The notes: generated by a model from the letters alone, not told the origin. A stretch of DNA of 64,000 bases from Candidatus Woesearchaeota archaeon (GCA_016185945.1 JACPMR010000004.1:1-64000), one strand, 5' to 3'. Positions 33,770 through 42,915 are shown, numbered from the stretch's first letter. A program made the numbers and translations.

Positions 33770-34366
33770 TTATTCCTCCCATCCGAACTGTCTCGGGAAG
33801 AACGGCTCTGGAACTGGTATGAATGTTCTTAACTGCAGATATTGCTTTATCTTGTTTTGTATCCTGTAGACATCGCGCCAGAGCTCTTTTTCTCTCTTTT
33901 CCAGCTCTGTATGTATCACTCTTTTCTCATAAAGCGGCTTTATATATTTCAGAAATTTGTGGTTTTCCCATTCATTATTGTAATCCAACTCCATTCTGGC
34001 TCTAAAAAACATCTCTATTTCGCCTTTTTGCACGTTCATTTTTTTGCCTTGATGAACAACTTCCACTGTTTGGAGGTAAACAACATGGGCGTCTATATCG
34101 AGCTTATTCCTTATATAACCGCTATACTTTCCCTCAAGTAATTTCTTGGCGCGCCACCAGAACCAAACCTCTTTTCCGCCTCGATGAATTCCGCGCTGGT
34201 AAACATTTTCAGAATAGAGTGTTTCTACGTCAGCATGATCTGAATCGCCTTCCATGCCCAGCCATCCTTCTTCAAGAAGAAGCTCATGAAGCATTATGTA
34301 TAAGTTTCTCAAAGAAAAAACATCACTATATTTGACTTTAAACTCTGGGATTGATATTTCTCTCAT
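33770..34366 (-). CDS. Conserved-looking hypothetical protein
   Basis: A 198-residue protein, starting at MREISIPEFKVKYSDVF (a frame opens eight codons earlier). It is rich in aromatic and charged residues, with strand-like stretches LDIDAHVVYLQTVEVVHQGKKMNVQKGEIEMFFRARMEL and a helical C-terminal third. I recognise no named family. It is a single gene divergent from the GTPase at 34460. The AT-rich gap holds both promoters. Confidence 0.6.
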   Translation of the reverse strand: MREISIPEFKVKYSDVFSLRNLYIMLHELLLEEGWLGMEGDSDHADVETLYSENVYQRGIHRGGKEVWFWWRAKKLLEGKYSGYIRNKLDIDAHVVYLQTVEVVHQGKKMNVQKGEIEMFFRARMELDYNNEWENHKFLKYIKPLYEKRVIHTELEKREKELWRDVYRIQNKIKQYLQLRTFIPVPEPFFPRQFGWEE

Positions 34367-34459
34367 GACTAATTTCCTTGAAAAATTCATTTATAAAGCT
34401 TTCTATTTGTCGCTATAATTTTGGAAAATTTTTTAATGAAACCTTGTTTAGAAGTTCCT

Positions 34460-35656
34460 ATGCTAATAGGAATCGTCGGCAAGCCAAACTGCGGAAAGAG
34501 CACATTCTTCAAGGCGCAAACCCTTGCAAATGTGGAAATAGCAAATTACCCTTTCACAACAATCCATCCTAATCGCGGAACAGGTTATGTACGAGTCGAT
34601 TGCGCAGACAAAGAATTCAATGTTAAATGCAAACCAAGATTCGGGTATTGTATTGGGAACATTAGATTTGTGCCTGTCGAACTTCTTGATGTGGCTGGAT
34701 TGGTTCCAGGCGCCCATGAAGGCAAGGGCATGGGCAACCAGTTTCTTGATGATTTGAACCAGGCAGATGTCCTTATACACATAATAGATGTTGCCGGCGC
34801 AACAAGTGAGAAAGGCGAATCAGTCACGCCTTTAAGCTACGACCCCGCTAATGACATTAAGTTTCTTGAGCACGAGCTAGATATGTGGTATTTGAGGCTG
34901 ATAGAAAAAGGCTGGGACAGGTTTGCAAGAAGTGTAAACCAGGAGAAGCCCGAGCTGAACAAAGCAGTTGCCAAGCAGCTAAGCGCATTAAGGGTGAATG
35001 AAAAGTTGATTGAAAAAGTGATGCAAAAACTAAAGCTTGATTCAGACATAATGAAATGGGACAAAGCTGCATTAATGAGCATTGCGACATTGCTCAGGAC
35101 TGCGACAAAGCCGATGATAATTGCATGCAATAAAATAGACGTAAACGGAGCAGATGAAAATTTTGAGAGGCTAAAGCAGGAATTTCCGCAGCATTTGCTT
35201 GTGCCTTGCAGTGCAGAAGCAGAGCTGGCATTAAGGGAAGCGGCAAAGCACGGCTTGATAAGCTATGCTTCAGGCGACACTGATTTTGAGATTGTAGATG
35301 AGTCAAAACTGAATGAAAAGCAGAAAAATGCGCTGGAATTCATAAAGACAGGGGTGCTCCAGAAATACGGCTCTACAGGAGTGCAGAAAGTGCTTGACAT
35401 GGCTGTTTTTGAGCTTTTGAATTATATTGCGGCTTATCCTGTGGCAACAAGCAAACTGACTGACAAGGAAGGGAATACATTGCCTGATTGTTTCTTAGTG
35501 CCAAGGGACATAACTGCCGTAGAATTTGCATTTAAGGTTCATACAGACATAGGCAATAATTTTATAAAGGCAATAGACCAAAAGACTAAGCTTGTCATTG
35601 GAAAAGAGCATAAATTAAAACATAGAGATGTCATAGAGATTATAACCGGCAAATAA
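34460..35656 (+). CDS. ychF: YchF/Obg-family GTPase
   Basis: A 398-residue protein. LIGIVGKPNCGKSTFFKAQT is the P-loop, LLDVAGLVPGAHEGKGMGNQFLDDLNQADVLIHIIDVAGA holds switch II, and CNKID gives guanine recognition. The C-terminal 70 residues are a TGS domain (DITAVEFAFKVHTDIGNNFIKAID). Family members bind ribosomes; bacterial and human YchF prefer ATP, while archaeal forms keep the NKxD motif. The inner ATG at 34460 is the family start. Confidence 0.9.
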   Translation: MLIGIVGKPNCGKSTFFKAQTLANVEIANYPFTTIHPNRGTGYVRVDCADKEFNVKCKPRFGYCIGNIRFVPVELLDVAGLVPGAHEGKGMGNQFLDDLNQADVLIHIIDVAGATSEKGESVTPLSYDPANDIKFLEHELDMWYLRLIEKGWDRFARSVNQEKPELNKAVAKQLSALRVNEKLIEKVMQKLKLDSDIMKWDKAALMSIATLLRTATKPMIIACNKIDVNGADENFERLKQEFPQHLLVPCSAEAELALREAAKHGLISYASGDTDFEIVDESKLNEKQKNALEFIKTGVLQKYGSTGVQKVLDMAVFELLNYIAAYPVATSKLTDKEGNTLPDCFLVPRDITAVEFAFKVHTDIGNNFIKAIDQKTKLVIGKEHKLKHRDVIEIITGK

Positions 35657-35695
35657 CCATTACTTTTATAAACCCAAATTTAAAACTTCTACTTT

Positions 35696-35890
35696 GCGTC
35701 GGTGGTCTAATGGCTATGACTCGAGCCTTCCAAGCTCGGTATCCGGGTTCAAAACAACGGCGAAGAAAAAGCAGATTAGAAAGGGCGTTAAAAACAACAA
35801 GCGCGAGAGCGGCTTGTCGATAAATGCACTAAAAAGCCGCTTGCATCAAAGCCAAACAACTTCATCGTTATGGAATTCCCGGCCGACGCA
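35696..35890 (+). tRNA. tRNA-Gly (TCC) with intron in the T loop
   Basis: Acceptor GCGTCGG/CCGACGC, D arm GTC/GAC, anticodon stem CGAGC/GCTCG with loop CTTCCAA (anticodon TCC), T stem CCGGG/CCCGG. After TTC (35748-35750) the T loop is broken by about 123 bases; AATT at 35874-35877 completes TTCAATT. The mature tRNA would be 72 bases. Inside the intron, GCGGCTT and AAGCCGC form a hairpin, and AACG/CGTT near the borders may form the splicing motif. Confidence 0.85.
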
Positions 35891-35891
35891 T

Positions 35892-36461
35892 TTATTTTTT
35901 AATTTCTGTTACTGTTTTTGTTGTTTGCTTGACAATCTTCTTGGAAGGCGCCTTTGCTTTCACGGCTGGCTTTTTATGAATTATTTTTTTGCCTGATTTT
36001 CTTGCCCTAAAAGAGCCCGCTTTCTTGGGAGCAATCAACTTTAATTTCTTAATATCGCCTTGCGATTTTTTTAATGCAGAATTAAGCTTCTTTTCTTTGG
36101 CTGAATATTTTTTTGAAGCTGCAAAAAGCTTCCTTATAGAAGAGTCGTGGCTTGAAATTTTTCTTGCTGTTTCCTGCTGTTTTGACAAAATATTGTTTAT
36201 GCCTTTGCCAAGGGAGTTTATCGACTCTATTGAGCCGGATATTGACTTGCCTATTACATCAATTTTTGATTGGGCATTTAAATTAAGATTATTTTGCATG
36301 CTTATATCTGACGCATTCTTGTATGTTTGGCTTTCCATATTTGATAATTCACCCTTAATCGCAGAGATCCCTGATTCTATGGAAGAAAGCCGGGCATCTA
36401 TGTGCTCCAGCCGGTTGTTAATGCCTGATATGTCTGCTCTGACAAACCTGAAGGACTCCAT
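35892..36461 (-). CDS. Coiled-coil protein with basic tail
   Basis: A 189-residue protein. MESFRFVRADISGINNRLEHIDARLSSIESGISAIKGEL begins a long coiled coil (about residues 5-110), followed by an Ala/Lys-rich tail (from about 130) with SFRARKSGKKIIHKKPAVKAKAPSKK, which is DNA-binding-like. I chose the ATG at 36461; an upstream TTG would add 19 residues. TTTAAATATTTATA at 36533-36547 is its TATA region. A nucleoid role is conceivable but not shown. Confidence 0.55.
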   Translation of the reverse strand: MESFRFVRADISGINNRLEHIDARLSSIESGISAIKGELSNMESQTYKNASDISMQNNLNLNAQSKIDVIGKSISGSIESINSLGKGINNILSKQQETARKISSHDSSIRKLFAASKKYSAKEKKLNSALKKSQGDIKKLKLIAPKKAGSFRARKSGKKIIHKKPAVKAKAPSKKIVKQTTKTVTEIKK

Positions 36462-36603
36462 TGTCTTTGATTTATGAACCAAAAAATCCTTTCTTAACCC
36501 CAATGTACACCACTCCAAAATGGCAAAAAAGGTATAAATATTTAAATGTTGTGTATTTTTATGCCCAAATAATTTTATAAAGGAAACTCAAATAGCGTCA
36601 AAT

Positions 36604-37293
36604 ATGCTAAGTATAGTGATTCCAACTTTAAATGAGGAAAAATATCTGCCGAAATTATTGAGCTCAATCAAAAAGCAGAATTTCAAGCAAAAATACGAAG
36701 TAATAGTTGCAGATGCGAACTCAAAGGATTCAACCAGAGACATAGCAAATAGGTATGGGTGCAGAATAGTTAAAGGAGGCAATCATGCTGTAGGCAAAAA
36801 TAATGGTGCTAGAGCAGCTAAAGGGGACATCTTATTAATAATTGATGCCGATGCAGTGATGCCCAAAAAATTTTTAACAAAGAATTTCCAAGAATTCACA
36901 AAAAAAAACTTGGACGTTGCATCTTGCTACATAAAACCAATTGATGGTAAATTCATCGATAAAATCACCCACATAATATTTAATTCTTTTTGTTTTTCTT
37001 TTAAGAAAATTAATCCAGTTGTTCCTAGCCTTTGCTTTTTTGTCAAAAAAAATTTCTTCTTCAAAATTGGTGGTTTTGACGAAAAAGTTCCGTGGTTCGT
37101 TGACCTCGATTTTGCTAATAAGCTTCCAAAAGATACTAGGTATGATATTCTCCCAGTAAATGTTAATGTTTCTGTAAGAATGGCGGAAAGACTCGGAAGA
37201 TTCAGACAGGCAAGAATATTTTTTTTATTAGGACTGCTTAGAATTATAAAAAGAAATTATTATGGAAGCTACAACTTGAAGGAGAGAAAATAA
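36604..37293 (+). CDS. Glycosyltransferase family 2
   Basis: A 229-residue GT2 protein. LSIVIPTLNEEKYLPKLLSSI is the nucleotide-sugar-binding start, VIVADANSKDSTRDIANRYG follows, and IIDADAVMP carries the DxD-like metal motif. It transfers sugar to a lipid or protein acceptor. A C-terminal hydrophobic basic segment (IFFLLGLLRIIKRNYYG) may tether it to the membrane. It is followed 24 bases later by a membrane protein gene that may be a partner. Confidence 0.88.
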   Translation: MLSIVIPTLNEEKYLPKLLSSIKKQNFKQKYEVIVADANSKDSTRDIANRYGCRIVKGGNHAVGKNNGARAAKGDILLIIDADAVMPKKFLTKNFQEFTKKNLDVASCYIKPIDGKFIDKITHIIFNSFCFSFKKINPVVPSLCFFVKKNFFFKIGGFDEKVPWFVDLDFANKLPKDTRYDILPVNVNVSVRMAERLGRFRQARIFFLLGLLRIIKRNYYGSYNLKERK

Positions 37294-37317
37294 ATAACGA
37301 GATTTTGTGCAGTCACT

Positions 37318-37890
37318 ATGAAGAAAAAAACATTAAACAACAAGTTGATTGCATCTAAATCAATATTTCTTAATATATTCATGCTACTATTGATTGTAAT
37401 CCTATTATTTTCGATGAATAAGGTTAAGGATTTCGGCAGTTTACTAATGTATATGTCTACGTTCGTGCTCATTTTGCATATATGGTTGGGTGCTCATTAC
37501 ATAATAAATTACCTAAAAGCCAAAGAAGATATAACAAACTATATTATTGATATATTTCTTTTAGCTTTATTACTAGTTGGAGTGTTATATTTTCAAAAGC
37601 TAGTAATATGGAGTATTATATTTGCATTGTTATTTACATTCGCCATTATAAAATATAGAATGATATACAATTCTTCTAACAATGATAAAATAAAAAAATA
37701 TATAACAATAAAAATAAGGAATGAAATTTCTGCTATATATCTTTTAACTTCTATGGCTGGATTAGCCTATATCTTCAGAAATAATAATATTATATTATTA
37801 CTATTACAAATTGCAACATTCTTTTTCCAGATTTTTTTTGTGATTTGGCTTATTTTTATTAAGAAAGTGTATGTGATATTTAATCGCTAA
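37318..37890 (+). CDS. Multi-pass membrane protein, unknown function
   Basis: A 190-residue protein with about six membrane helices separated by very short loops, for example IFLNIFMLLLIVILLFSMN and FLLALLLVGVLYFQKLVIW. No motif recognised. It follows a family 2 glycosyltransferase, so a role in surface glycolipid handling is possible. The 3' end overlaps the smc stop by four bases on the opposite strand. Codon use is very AT-rich compared with smc. Confidence 0.6.
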   Translation: MKKKTLNNKLIASKSIFLNIFMLLLIVILLFSMNKVKDFGSLLMYMSTFVLILHIWLGAHYIINYLKAKEDITNYIIDIFLLALLLVGVLYFQKLVIWSIIFALLFTFAIIKYRMIYNSSNNDKIKKYITIKIRNEISAIYLLTSMAGLAYIFRNNNIILLLLQIATFFFQIFFVIWLIFIKKVYVIFNR

Positions 37891-40800
37891 ATCTTCAAGC
37901 TCACTACTTGCGATACGCCATCTTGGTTCATTGAAACCCCGTAAAGTATGTCTGCCTCTGATACTACATTGTCATTGTGGCTTATCATTATGTACTGGGC
38001 TTTCTCAGCGTATTTTCTTATAAGCTTTGCAAGCTTCTCGCTGTTGTGCTTGTCCAATGCCGCATCAACCTCGTCAAGCACATAGAAAGAAGCTGGTTCG
38101 TGCTCCTGTATCGCAAAGATGAACGCCAAGGCAGTTAATGTCTTTTCCCCGCCTGAAAGCCCCCTTATGTCCAGAAACTTGCTTCCCGTTATCTTGACGT
38201 TTATCCTGACCCCTGCCTCAAAGGGATTTTCCTCATTTTCAATTACAAGGTTTGCCTCTGCCCCCTTTGTCGTAAGCATCCCGAAGAAGTTCTTGAAATT
38301 TTTATCCACAACCTCGAATGTCCCCATAAACAATTCCTTTTTCTTCCCTTCTATCTCATTCATCATGGCCAATACATCTCCCTTCTCCTTTCCGAGCTTT
38401 TCCTTCTTCTCCAAAAATTCATTGTACTGCCTTTCTGCCTCGTCATAAACTTCCAAAGCCCTCATGTTTACCGAGCCGATTTCCTCCCTCATCCTCTCAA
38501 ATTTTGAGATTTCATTTTTCAGCTGCTCTTCTGTCTTCTCCATGTCGAGCTTCACCCCTTCGTACTGCCCGAATTCCTGGTTTAATGCAGCTAATTGTGC
38601 GGCTATTTCAGCATTTTTTAGAGAGTTAAAATTAACCTTTATTTCTACTTGCCTGCTTTCCTCAATAAGCTTATCAATTCCAAGTTCATTCTTCTGTATT
38701 TCCTCATTTATTTGTCCCTGCTTGCCGAACAATGACTTGAATTTTGTATAGAACTCTTTTGCAAGATTCTCTTTCTCCTTGAGCAATAATTCTTTTTGTG
38801 AAATTGAATCCTGTAATCTCTTTTGTTCATTGTTGAAATCTTCCTCGTCCTTGTCAAGCTGCTTGAGTATTTTTTCCGTCTTCTCCTTGTCAGGCAGGAA
38901 TATGTTTATTATCTGCGCATCTATGTTCTTTATCTCAGAGCTTAGCCTTATTATCTCTTCGCTCAGCTGCTTGAATTTCTGCTCGAAAGTGTTGAGCTCT
39001 GCAAGCAATGTTGGGTCGTTGAGCTGCGCAATTGCATTCCTCAATTTTTGCTTTTCAATTTTTAGATTTGTCAATTCCTTGTTGCAGTCTGATATCTTGC
39101 TGATTATTTTATTTATTTCATTGTCAATGTCCTTTTCTTTTGATTGAAATGCCTTCTGCTGCTGCCTTGATGCCTCTGTGTCGCCTGTCTCTAAATGCAT
39201 TGAGGTTTCTGACTTGATAATCTCGCCTTCAAGGACTGCCTTTTTCTCCCTCAGCTCTGTTATTTTTGCCTCGTTCCCGCTTCTCCTTTTTTCAAGTACA
39301 GATATTATATTTTCAAGCTCCTGCACTTTTTTATCATTCTCTGCAATGCTTTCAGCTACTTCCCTTTCCTTGAATCCGAATGCCTCTTTCTTTCGCTCTC
39401 TAAAACCGCCGTGCATTGCCCCGCTTACCTCTGCAACATCCCCGTCAAGGGTGACAAACTTTGCCTTCCCAATGCCCAGTCTAGTCGCAGCATGTATGTT
39501 GTCAACAATTAATGCATCAGAAAAAACATAGGAGAATACTTTCTTGAATTTCTGCTCATAGGAAACTAAGCTTATAGCCAAGTCGTGCACTCCTTTCGCC
39601 CCCAACAGCTTTTTGGCTTCCTGGCTTGGCTCCTTTGCATTCAGCTTGTTCAACGGCAGGAATGTGGCTGTCCCCAGCCTGTTTTCCTTGAGGTAATTTA
39701 TAAGCTCTGCCGCAAGCTTGTCTGTCTCAACAACAATGCTTTTAATTCTTGATCCTGCTGCCATTTCAAGGGCAACGGCATATTTTGAGCTTACATTGCC
39801 TAGGTCGGCAATTGTGCCGTAAATTCCCTCCCTTTTGCCTTTAAGCTCAAGAATTTTCTTTACAGCCAAATCCCCTCTTGCTACTTCCCTTATTGTTATG
39901 TCTTTGGCTCGCAATTTTGCAAGCTCCTCATTAAGGTTATTTAGTTTTCTTCTTGCTTCGGAAAGCTGAATAGCCAAACTCGAGTCCTCGTCAAGGCATT
40001 TATTGAGCTCCAATGTTGTGCTCTTGAAATTCTGCCTCTTGTCCTTCAAAAGCTCCATCTGCTGCCTGTGCTCTCTCTCGACATCAATGACTTTCTGCAT
40101 CCTGTCTTCTATCAAGCTGATTTCGTGGTTAATCCTGTCTTTCTCTCTTATAAGATTGTGCTGGCTTTCCCTCAAGGAAGTCGTTTCTTTTTGCAGCTCT
40201 TCTGCCTTTTTGTCAATCTCCTCCACTTTTCTTTCTATATCAGCAATATTATCCATCTGGTTCTTTTCCTTGAACTTCAGTATCTTGCTGCTTATTGTTT
40301 CCCTGTCTTTATTCAGGGATTTAATCTGCCCCCCATAATCATCTTTTTCTTTTGTTAGTTGTATTATTCTGTTTTCCACATCTCCAATGCTTTCCTTCAA
40401 GTCATTCCTTCTCTGTTTTATCTTGCTCAGCTCGTTTTTTAGCGTGTCAATTCTTGAATTATGCTTTGTCAGGTCAATCTTCAATGTCTCGACTTCCTTG
40501 TTGAGCTTTACTTGCTCAATTTCCCCTTTCTCTTCAATTTCCTTTGATATTGCCTCTATCTGCCTTTTCTTTTCCTCGTTTTCCTGCTTTAATTTTGCAA
40601 TTTTCTCCCTTAAGGATTCAAGCTCCTTGCTGCCTGCATCTATCTTATCCTGTACCTGCCTTTTTTCAGCATCTTTCTTGTCAACCTGGATTTTCAAATA
40701 ACTTGCCTTGTATTTCTTTATGTTGTCAGTCATGTTCTTGTATTTCAATGCCTGGTCCCTGTCCTTCCTCAGCTCTTTAAGGTAAGTGCTTCTTTCTGTA

Positions 40801-41456
40801 AGGATTAAATCTGTTTCCCTTAAATGCTGCTCAACCTTCTCAAGTTCAATCATTGCCTTGTGCTTTCTCTCCTCATAGACTGAAATGCCTGCAATGTCCT
40901 CTATAAGCTTCCTCCTGTCTTCAGGATGCATCTCCACAAACTTTATTATGTCTCCTTGAAGTATTATGTTGTAGCCATCAGGGTCTATTTTTGCCAGTGA
41001 AAGAAGATTTGTTATCTGCTGCCTTGTCATTGCTTTGTCATTAATCTTGTAAATTGACTGCCCGTTCTGCCTTACAATCCTAGATATTTTTACTTCCTTG
41101 TCTTCTGTTGGGAACACCTTGCTTGTGTTGTCAAAGTAAATGCTTACCTCGCCATGCTTTGCCGGCTTTTTTGTTTTGCCGCCATTATAGATAAGGTTGG
41201 CTGACTTTTCTGCCCTTAAGTCCCTTGAGGAAGACTTGCCGAGAACAAAGCATAGTGCATCTAAGACATTAGATTTTCCAGCTCCGTTTGGGCCTAGAAC
41301 GCAGTTGAAATTACCTCCAAAGAGTATTTCAGTGTGCTTGGCAAAGGACTTGAACCCCTGCATGACTATCTTGTTTATCCTTGTTGCTTTTAATGCCTGC
41401 TCTGCTATTGCTATCTGGTGTATTGCTAGGTTATCGCTTGGAGCCTGTCCTTCCAT
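37887..41456 (-). CDS. smc: Chromosome segregation ATPase SMC
   Basis: A 1189-residue SMC. Walker A GPNGAGKS lies at residues 55-62, a long coiled coil runs from about 170 to 510, the hinge is about 525-680 (IYGTIADLGNVSSKYAVALEMAAG and glycine-rich parts), a second coiled coil follows to about 1030, and LSGGEKTLTALAFIFA and VLDEVDAALD close the ATPase head. It shapes and separates chromosomes with ScpA/B partners, which are not here. Full length and intact. Confidence 0.97.
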   Translation of the reverse strand: MEGQAPSDNLAIHQIAIAEQALKATRINKIVMQGFKSFAKHTEILFGGNFNCVLGPNGAGKSNVLDALCFVLGKSSSRDLRAEKSANLIYNGGKTKKPAKHGEVSIYFDNTSKVFPTEDKEVKISRIVRQNGQSIYKINDKAMTRQQITNLLSLAKIDPDGYNIILQGDIIKFVEMHPEDRRKLIEDIAGISVYEERKHKAMIELEKVEQHLRETDLILTERSTYLKELRKDRDQALKYKNMTDNIKKYKASYLKIQVDKKDAEKRQVQDKIDAGSKELESLREKIAKLKQENEEKKRQIEAISKEIEEKGEIEQVKLNKEVETLKIDLTKHNSRIDTLKNELSKIKQRRNDLKESIGDVENRIIQLTKEKDDYGGQIKSLNKDRETISSKILKFKEKNQMDNIADIERKVEEIDKKAEELQKETTSLRESQHNLIREKDRINHEISLIEDRMQKVIDVEREHRQQMELLKDKRQNFKSTTLELNKCLDEDSSLAIQLSEARRKLNNLNEELAKLRAKDITIREVARGDLAVKKILELKGKREGIYGTIADLGNVSSKYAVALEMAAGSRIKSIVVETDKLAAELINYLKENRLGTATFLPLNKLNAKEPSQEAKKLLGAKGVHDLAISLVSYEQKFKKVFSYVFSDALIVDNIHAATRLGIGKAKFVTLDGDVAEVSGAMHGGFRERKKEAFGFKEREVAESIAENDKKVQELENIISVLEKRRSGNEAKITELREKKAVLEGEIIKSETSMHLETGDTEASRQQQKAFQSKEKDIDNEINKIISKISDCNKELTNLKIEKQKLRNAIAQLNDPTLLAELNTFEQKFKQLSEEIIRLSSEIKNIDAQIINIFLPDKEKTEKILKQLDKDEEDFNNEQKRLQDSISQKELLLKEKENLAKEFYTKFKSLFGKQGQINEEIQKNELGIDKLIEESRQVEIKVNFNSLKNAEIAAQLAALNQEFGQYEGVKLDMEKTEEQLKNEISKFERMREEIGSVNMRALEVYDEAERQYNEFLEKKEKLGKEKGDVLAMMNEIEGKKKELFMGTFEVVDKNFKNFFGMLTTKGAEANLVIENEENPFEAGVRINVKITGSKFLDIRGLSGGEKTLTALAFIFAIQEHEPASFYVLDEVDAALDKHNSEKLAKLIRKYAEKAQYIMISHNDNVVSEADILYGVSMNQDGVSQVVSLKI

Positions 41457-41733
41457 GAGAATTCAGCTATGTTGGTGATATTTAAAGGTTATTGTTGTGT
41501 AAAGTGAAGTTGTTAAGTGTCCACTTTCAAAAATTAAAACAATCCGAGACCTATGCGCTCTCCTGAGTGGAGTAGGTAACCCTCGTATTAAAGTATTGCT
41601 TGATAGATACAAGATAACAAAACTGAAGTTGCGGAGTACCCTAACCTTAGGAAAGAACAAGGGTCACATATTGTTGGTATAAGATGTTAAATATGTATAC
41701 TTAATGATTTGACTTAAAATGTCGGTTTTTGGA
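41457..41733. other. Gap between smc and recombinase
   Basis: The 277 bases contain a CTCTCCTGAGTGGAG hairpin at 41558-41572 and several GC-richer patches, which could be a decayed RNA gene or the border of the accessory zone. I see no gene I can support. Confidence 0.3.
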
Positions 41734-42474
41734 TTAAATGAGATTTGCCAGCTTTTTTATATCTTTATTCGCTACATGCGTATAAATCTGAGTTGTCTGG
41801 AGATTTGAGTGCCCCAATAATTTCTGGATATGCCTAATATCTGCGCCTGCTTCCAGCAAATGTGTCGCAAAGCTGTGCCTTAAAATATGAGGAGTGACTT
41901 TTTTGCCTATTGCGGCTTTTCTGGCAGCCTTTTTAACAATTGTCTGCACTGTCCGCTTATCATATTTCTTGCCAAAATTGGAAAGGAAGACATATCCATC
42001 TTTCTTCAAGTTAAAATATTCAATAAAACTTTTCAGTTTTTCATGAAAAAATACTATTCTTTCTTTATCGCCTTTTGCTGTCTTAAGATGGATTGTGCCT
42101 CTTTGGAAATCAATGTCTTCCCATTTCAGATTGACTATTTCATTAGCTCTTATGCCAGAATAATAAAAAAACATCAAAACCAGCCTGTGCTTGATGTTCA
42201 GCGTTGATTCAAACAATTTATTCACTTCATCTTTATTCAAAACTACAGGAAGCTTTCCCTTGTTTTTTGCCAAAGGGATTTTCTCATCAAATTTCTTGTT
42301 CAGAACATTTTCATGGAAGAACTTCAATGCAAAGTAAGCTGACCTCATGTATGACCTGCTTTTGTCTGAATATTTCAGCAAGAATTCTCTTGGGCTTAAT
42401 TCAGAGTGGATAAAACTCCTAATTATTGATAAGTATGCTTTATCTGTTTGCTTTGAGTATTTCCTTAATCTCAA
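41734..42474 (-). CDS. Tyrosine recombinase (XerA/integrase-like)
   Basis: A 246-residue tyrosine recombinase with all key residues: R109 in SGIRANEI, a lysine in TAKGDKER, H196 and R199 in PHILRHSFATHLL, H222 in LGHSN and the nucleophile Y231. Residues 1-65 form a short core-binding domain. The insert before the H-x-x-R box that marks bacterial IntI is not seen. The start is a TTG behind TTTATATA at 42491-42498. It points away from the cassette zone, as integron integrases do. Inverted core sites lie at 42542-42569 and 54980-55007. Confidence 0.9.
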   Translation of the reverse strand: MRLRKYSKQTDKAYLSIIRSFIHSELSPREFLLKYSDKSRSYMRSAYFALKFFHENVLNKKFDEKIPLAKNKGKLPVVLNKDEVNKLFESTLNIKHRLVLMFFYYSGIRANEIVNLKWEDIDFQRGTIHLKTAKGDKERIVFFHEKLKSFIEYFNLKKDGYVFLSNFGKKYDKRTVQTIVKKAARKAAIGKKVTPHILRHSFATHLLEAGADIRHIQKLLGHSNLQTTQIYTHVANKDIKKLANLI

Positions 42475-42490
42475 TTCTTCCGATAAAGTA

Positions 42491-42498
42491 TATAAAAA
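42491..42498 (-). promoter_or_regulatory. TATA box of the tyrosine recombinase
   Basis: TTTATATA on the minus strand lies about 20 bases before the TTG start at 42474, fitting an almost leaderless transcript. The core site at 42542-42569 is directly upstream. Confidence 0.5.
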
Positions 42499-42541
42499 CT
42501 TCGCTTTAACTCATTTAACAAGCTATTAAACAGCAATTAAA

Positions 42542-42624
42542 ACTGCGTTTAATAGTTGTTAAAATCAATTTTTGAGTTGCCGACGATAAAGTTGCCGGTA
42601 AACCGTAAATTCTTTAGTTGCTGC
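42542..42624 (-). repeat. Recombinase-proximal core site and left outer inverted repeat
   Basis: ACTGCGTTTAA, spacer TAGTTG, TTAAAATCAAT (42542-42569). Read on the minus strand it gives GATTTTAACAA, then TTAAACG, the same as at 54983-55002. TTTTTGAGTTGCCG (42569-42582) and CGTAAATT with AGTTGCTGC (42604-42624) are inverted copies of 54931-54944 and 54914-54930, so they open the 12 kb inverted-repeat bracket. Confidence 0.65.
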
Positions 42625-42655
42625 CTTCGTTTAATCTCACAGAAAAAATAAAAAA

Positions 42656-42751
42656 TGTCAAAAACCATCAAGATTTATTATAATTTGTTGTGGTTTTTGA
42701 GCATGCTCGAAAATCGTAAGTATTTGAAATTTATTTTTGCGATTTTCGACA
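42656..42751 (+). repeat. Paired-hairpin element, copy 3
   Basis: TGTC (42656-42659), stem 42660-42667/42691-42698, palindrome GAGCATGCTC (42699-42708), stem 42709-42716/42740-42747, GACA (42748-42751). Constant parts equal copy 2 (4517-4612), while both stems differ in sequence but stay complementary. It is present only on the left side of the 12 kb bracket. Confidence 0.65.
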
Positions 42752-42767
42752 TGTGAAATAATTCTTA

Positions 42768-42864
42768 TTGTCACATAACAAAGCTTAAACAAAATTTTTT
42801 ATTATAACTAGCGTAATCGGGGGGCTTTACGAAACGATAAACTGAAACTGAATCGGGGGCTAAC
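42768..42864 (+). repeat. Core site and left inner inverted repeats of the 12 kb block
   Basis: Core: TTGTCACATAA, CAAAGC, TTAAACAAAAT (42768-42795), a candidate attI-like site. TTTTTTATTATAAC (about 42795-42808), GTAATCGGGGGGCTTTA (42813-42829) and AATCGGGGGCT (42851-42861) are inverted at 54893-54906, 54843-54858 and 54809-54819. Confidence 0.6.
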
Positions 42865-42915
42865 TGATTACAATAAAAGCAAAATTTATATTCAGGAGTC
42901 GTTTAACCGCAAAAT

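Noticed and set aside
35694-35996. A 100-codon protein covering the tRNA-Gly gene
   Set aside because: The region is explained by the tRNA-Gly exons and intron, and the product resembles nothing.
37887-41456. Several long frames opposite smc (for example 38119-38448, 39178-39531 and 40003-40338)
   Set aside because: They are serine- and leucine-rich mirror frames of the coiled-coil coding sequence of smc and have no start signals or family features.
41734-42474. Calling the recombinase a canonical integron integrase IntI
   Set aside because: The stretch before the HILRHSF box has no extra IntI-type insert; the length and motifs fit XerA-like archaeal recombinases.
42656-42751. Paired-hairpin element as an intrinsic terminator
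   Set aside because: The two covarying hairpins with an invariant GAGCATGCTC hinge and TGTC/GACA ends go beyond what a terminator needs, and copy 3 follows no gene on its strand.
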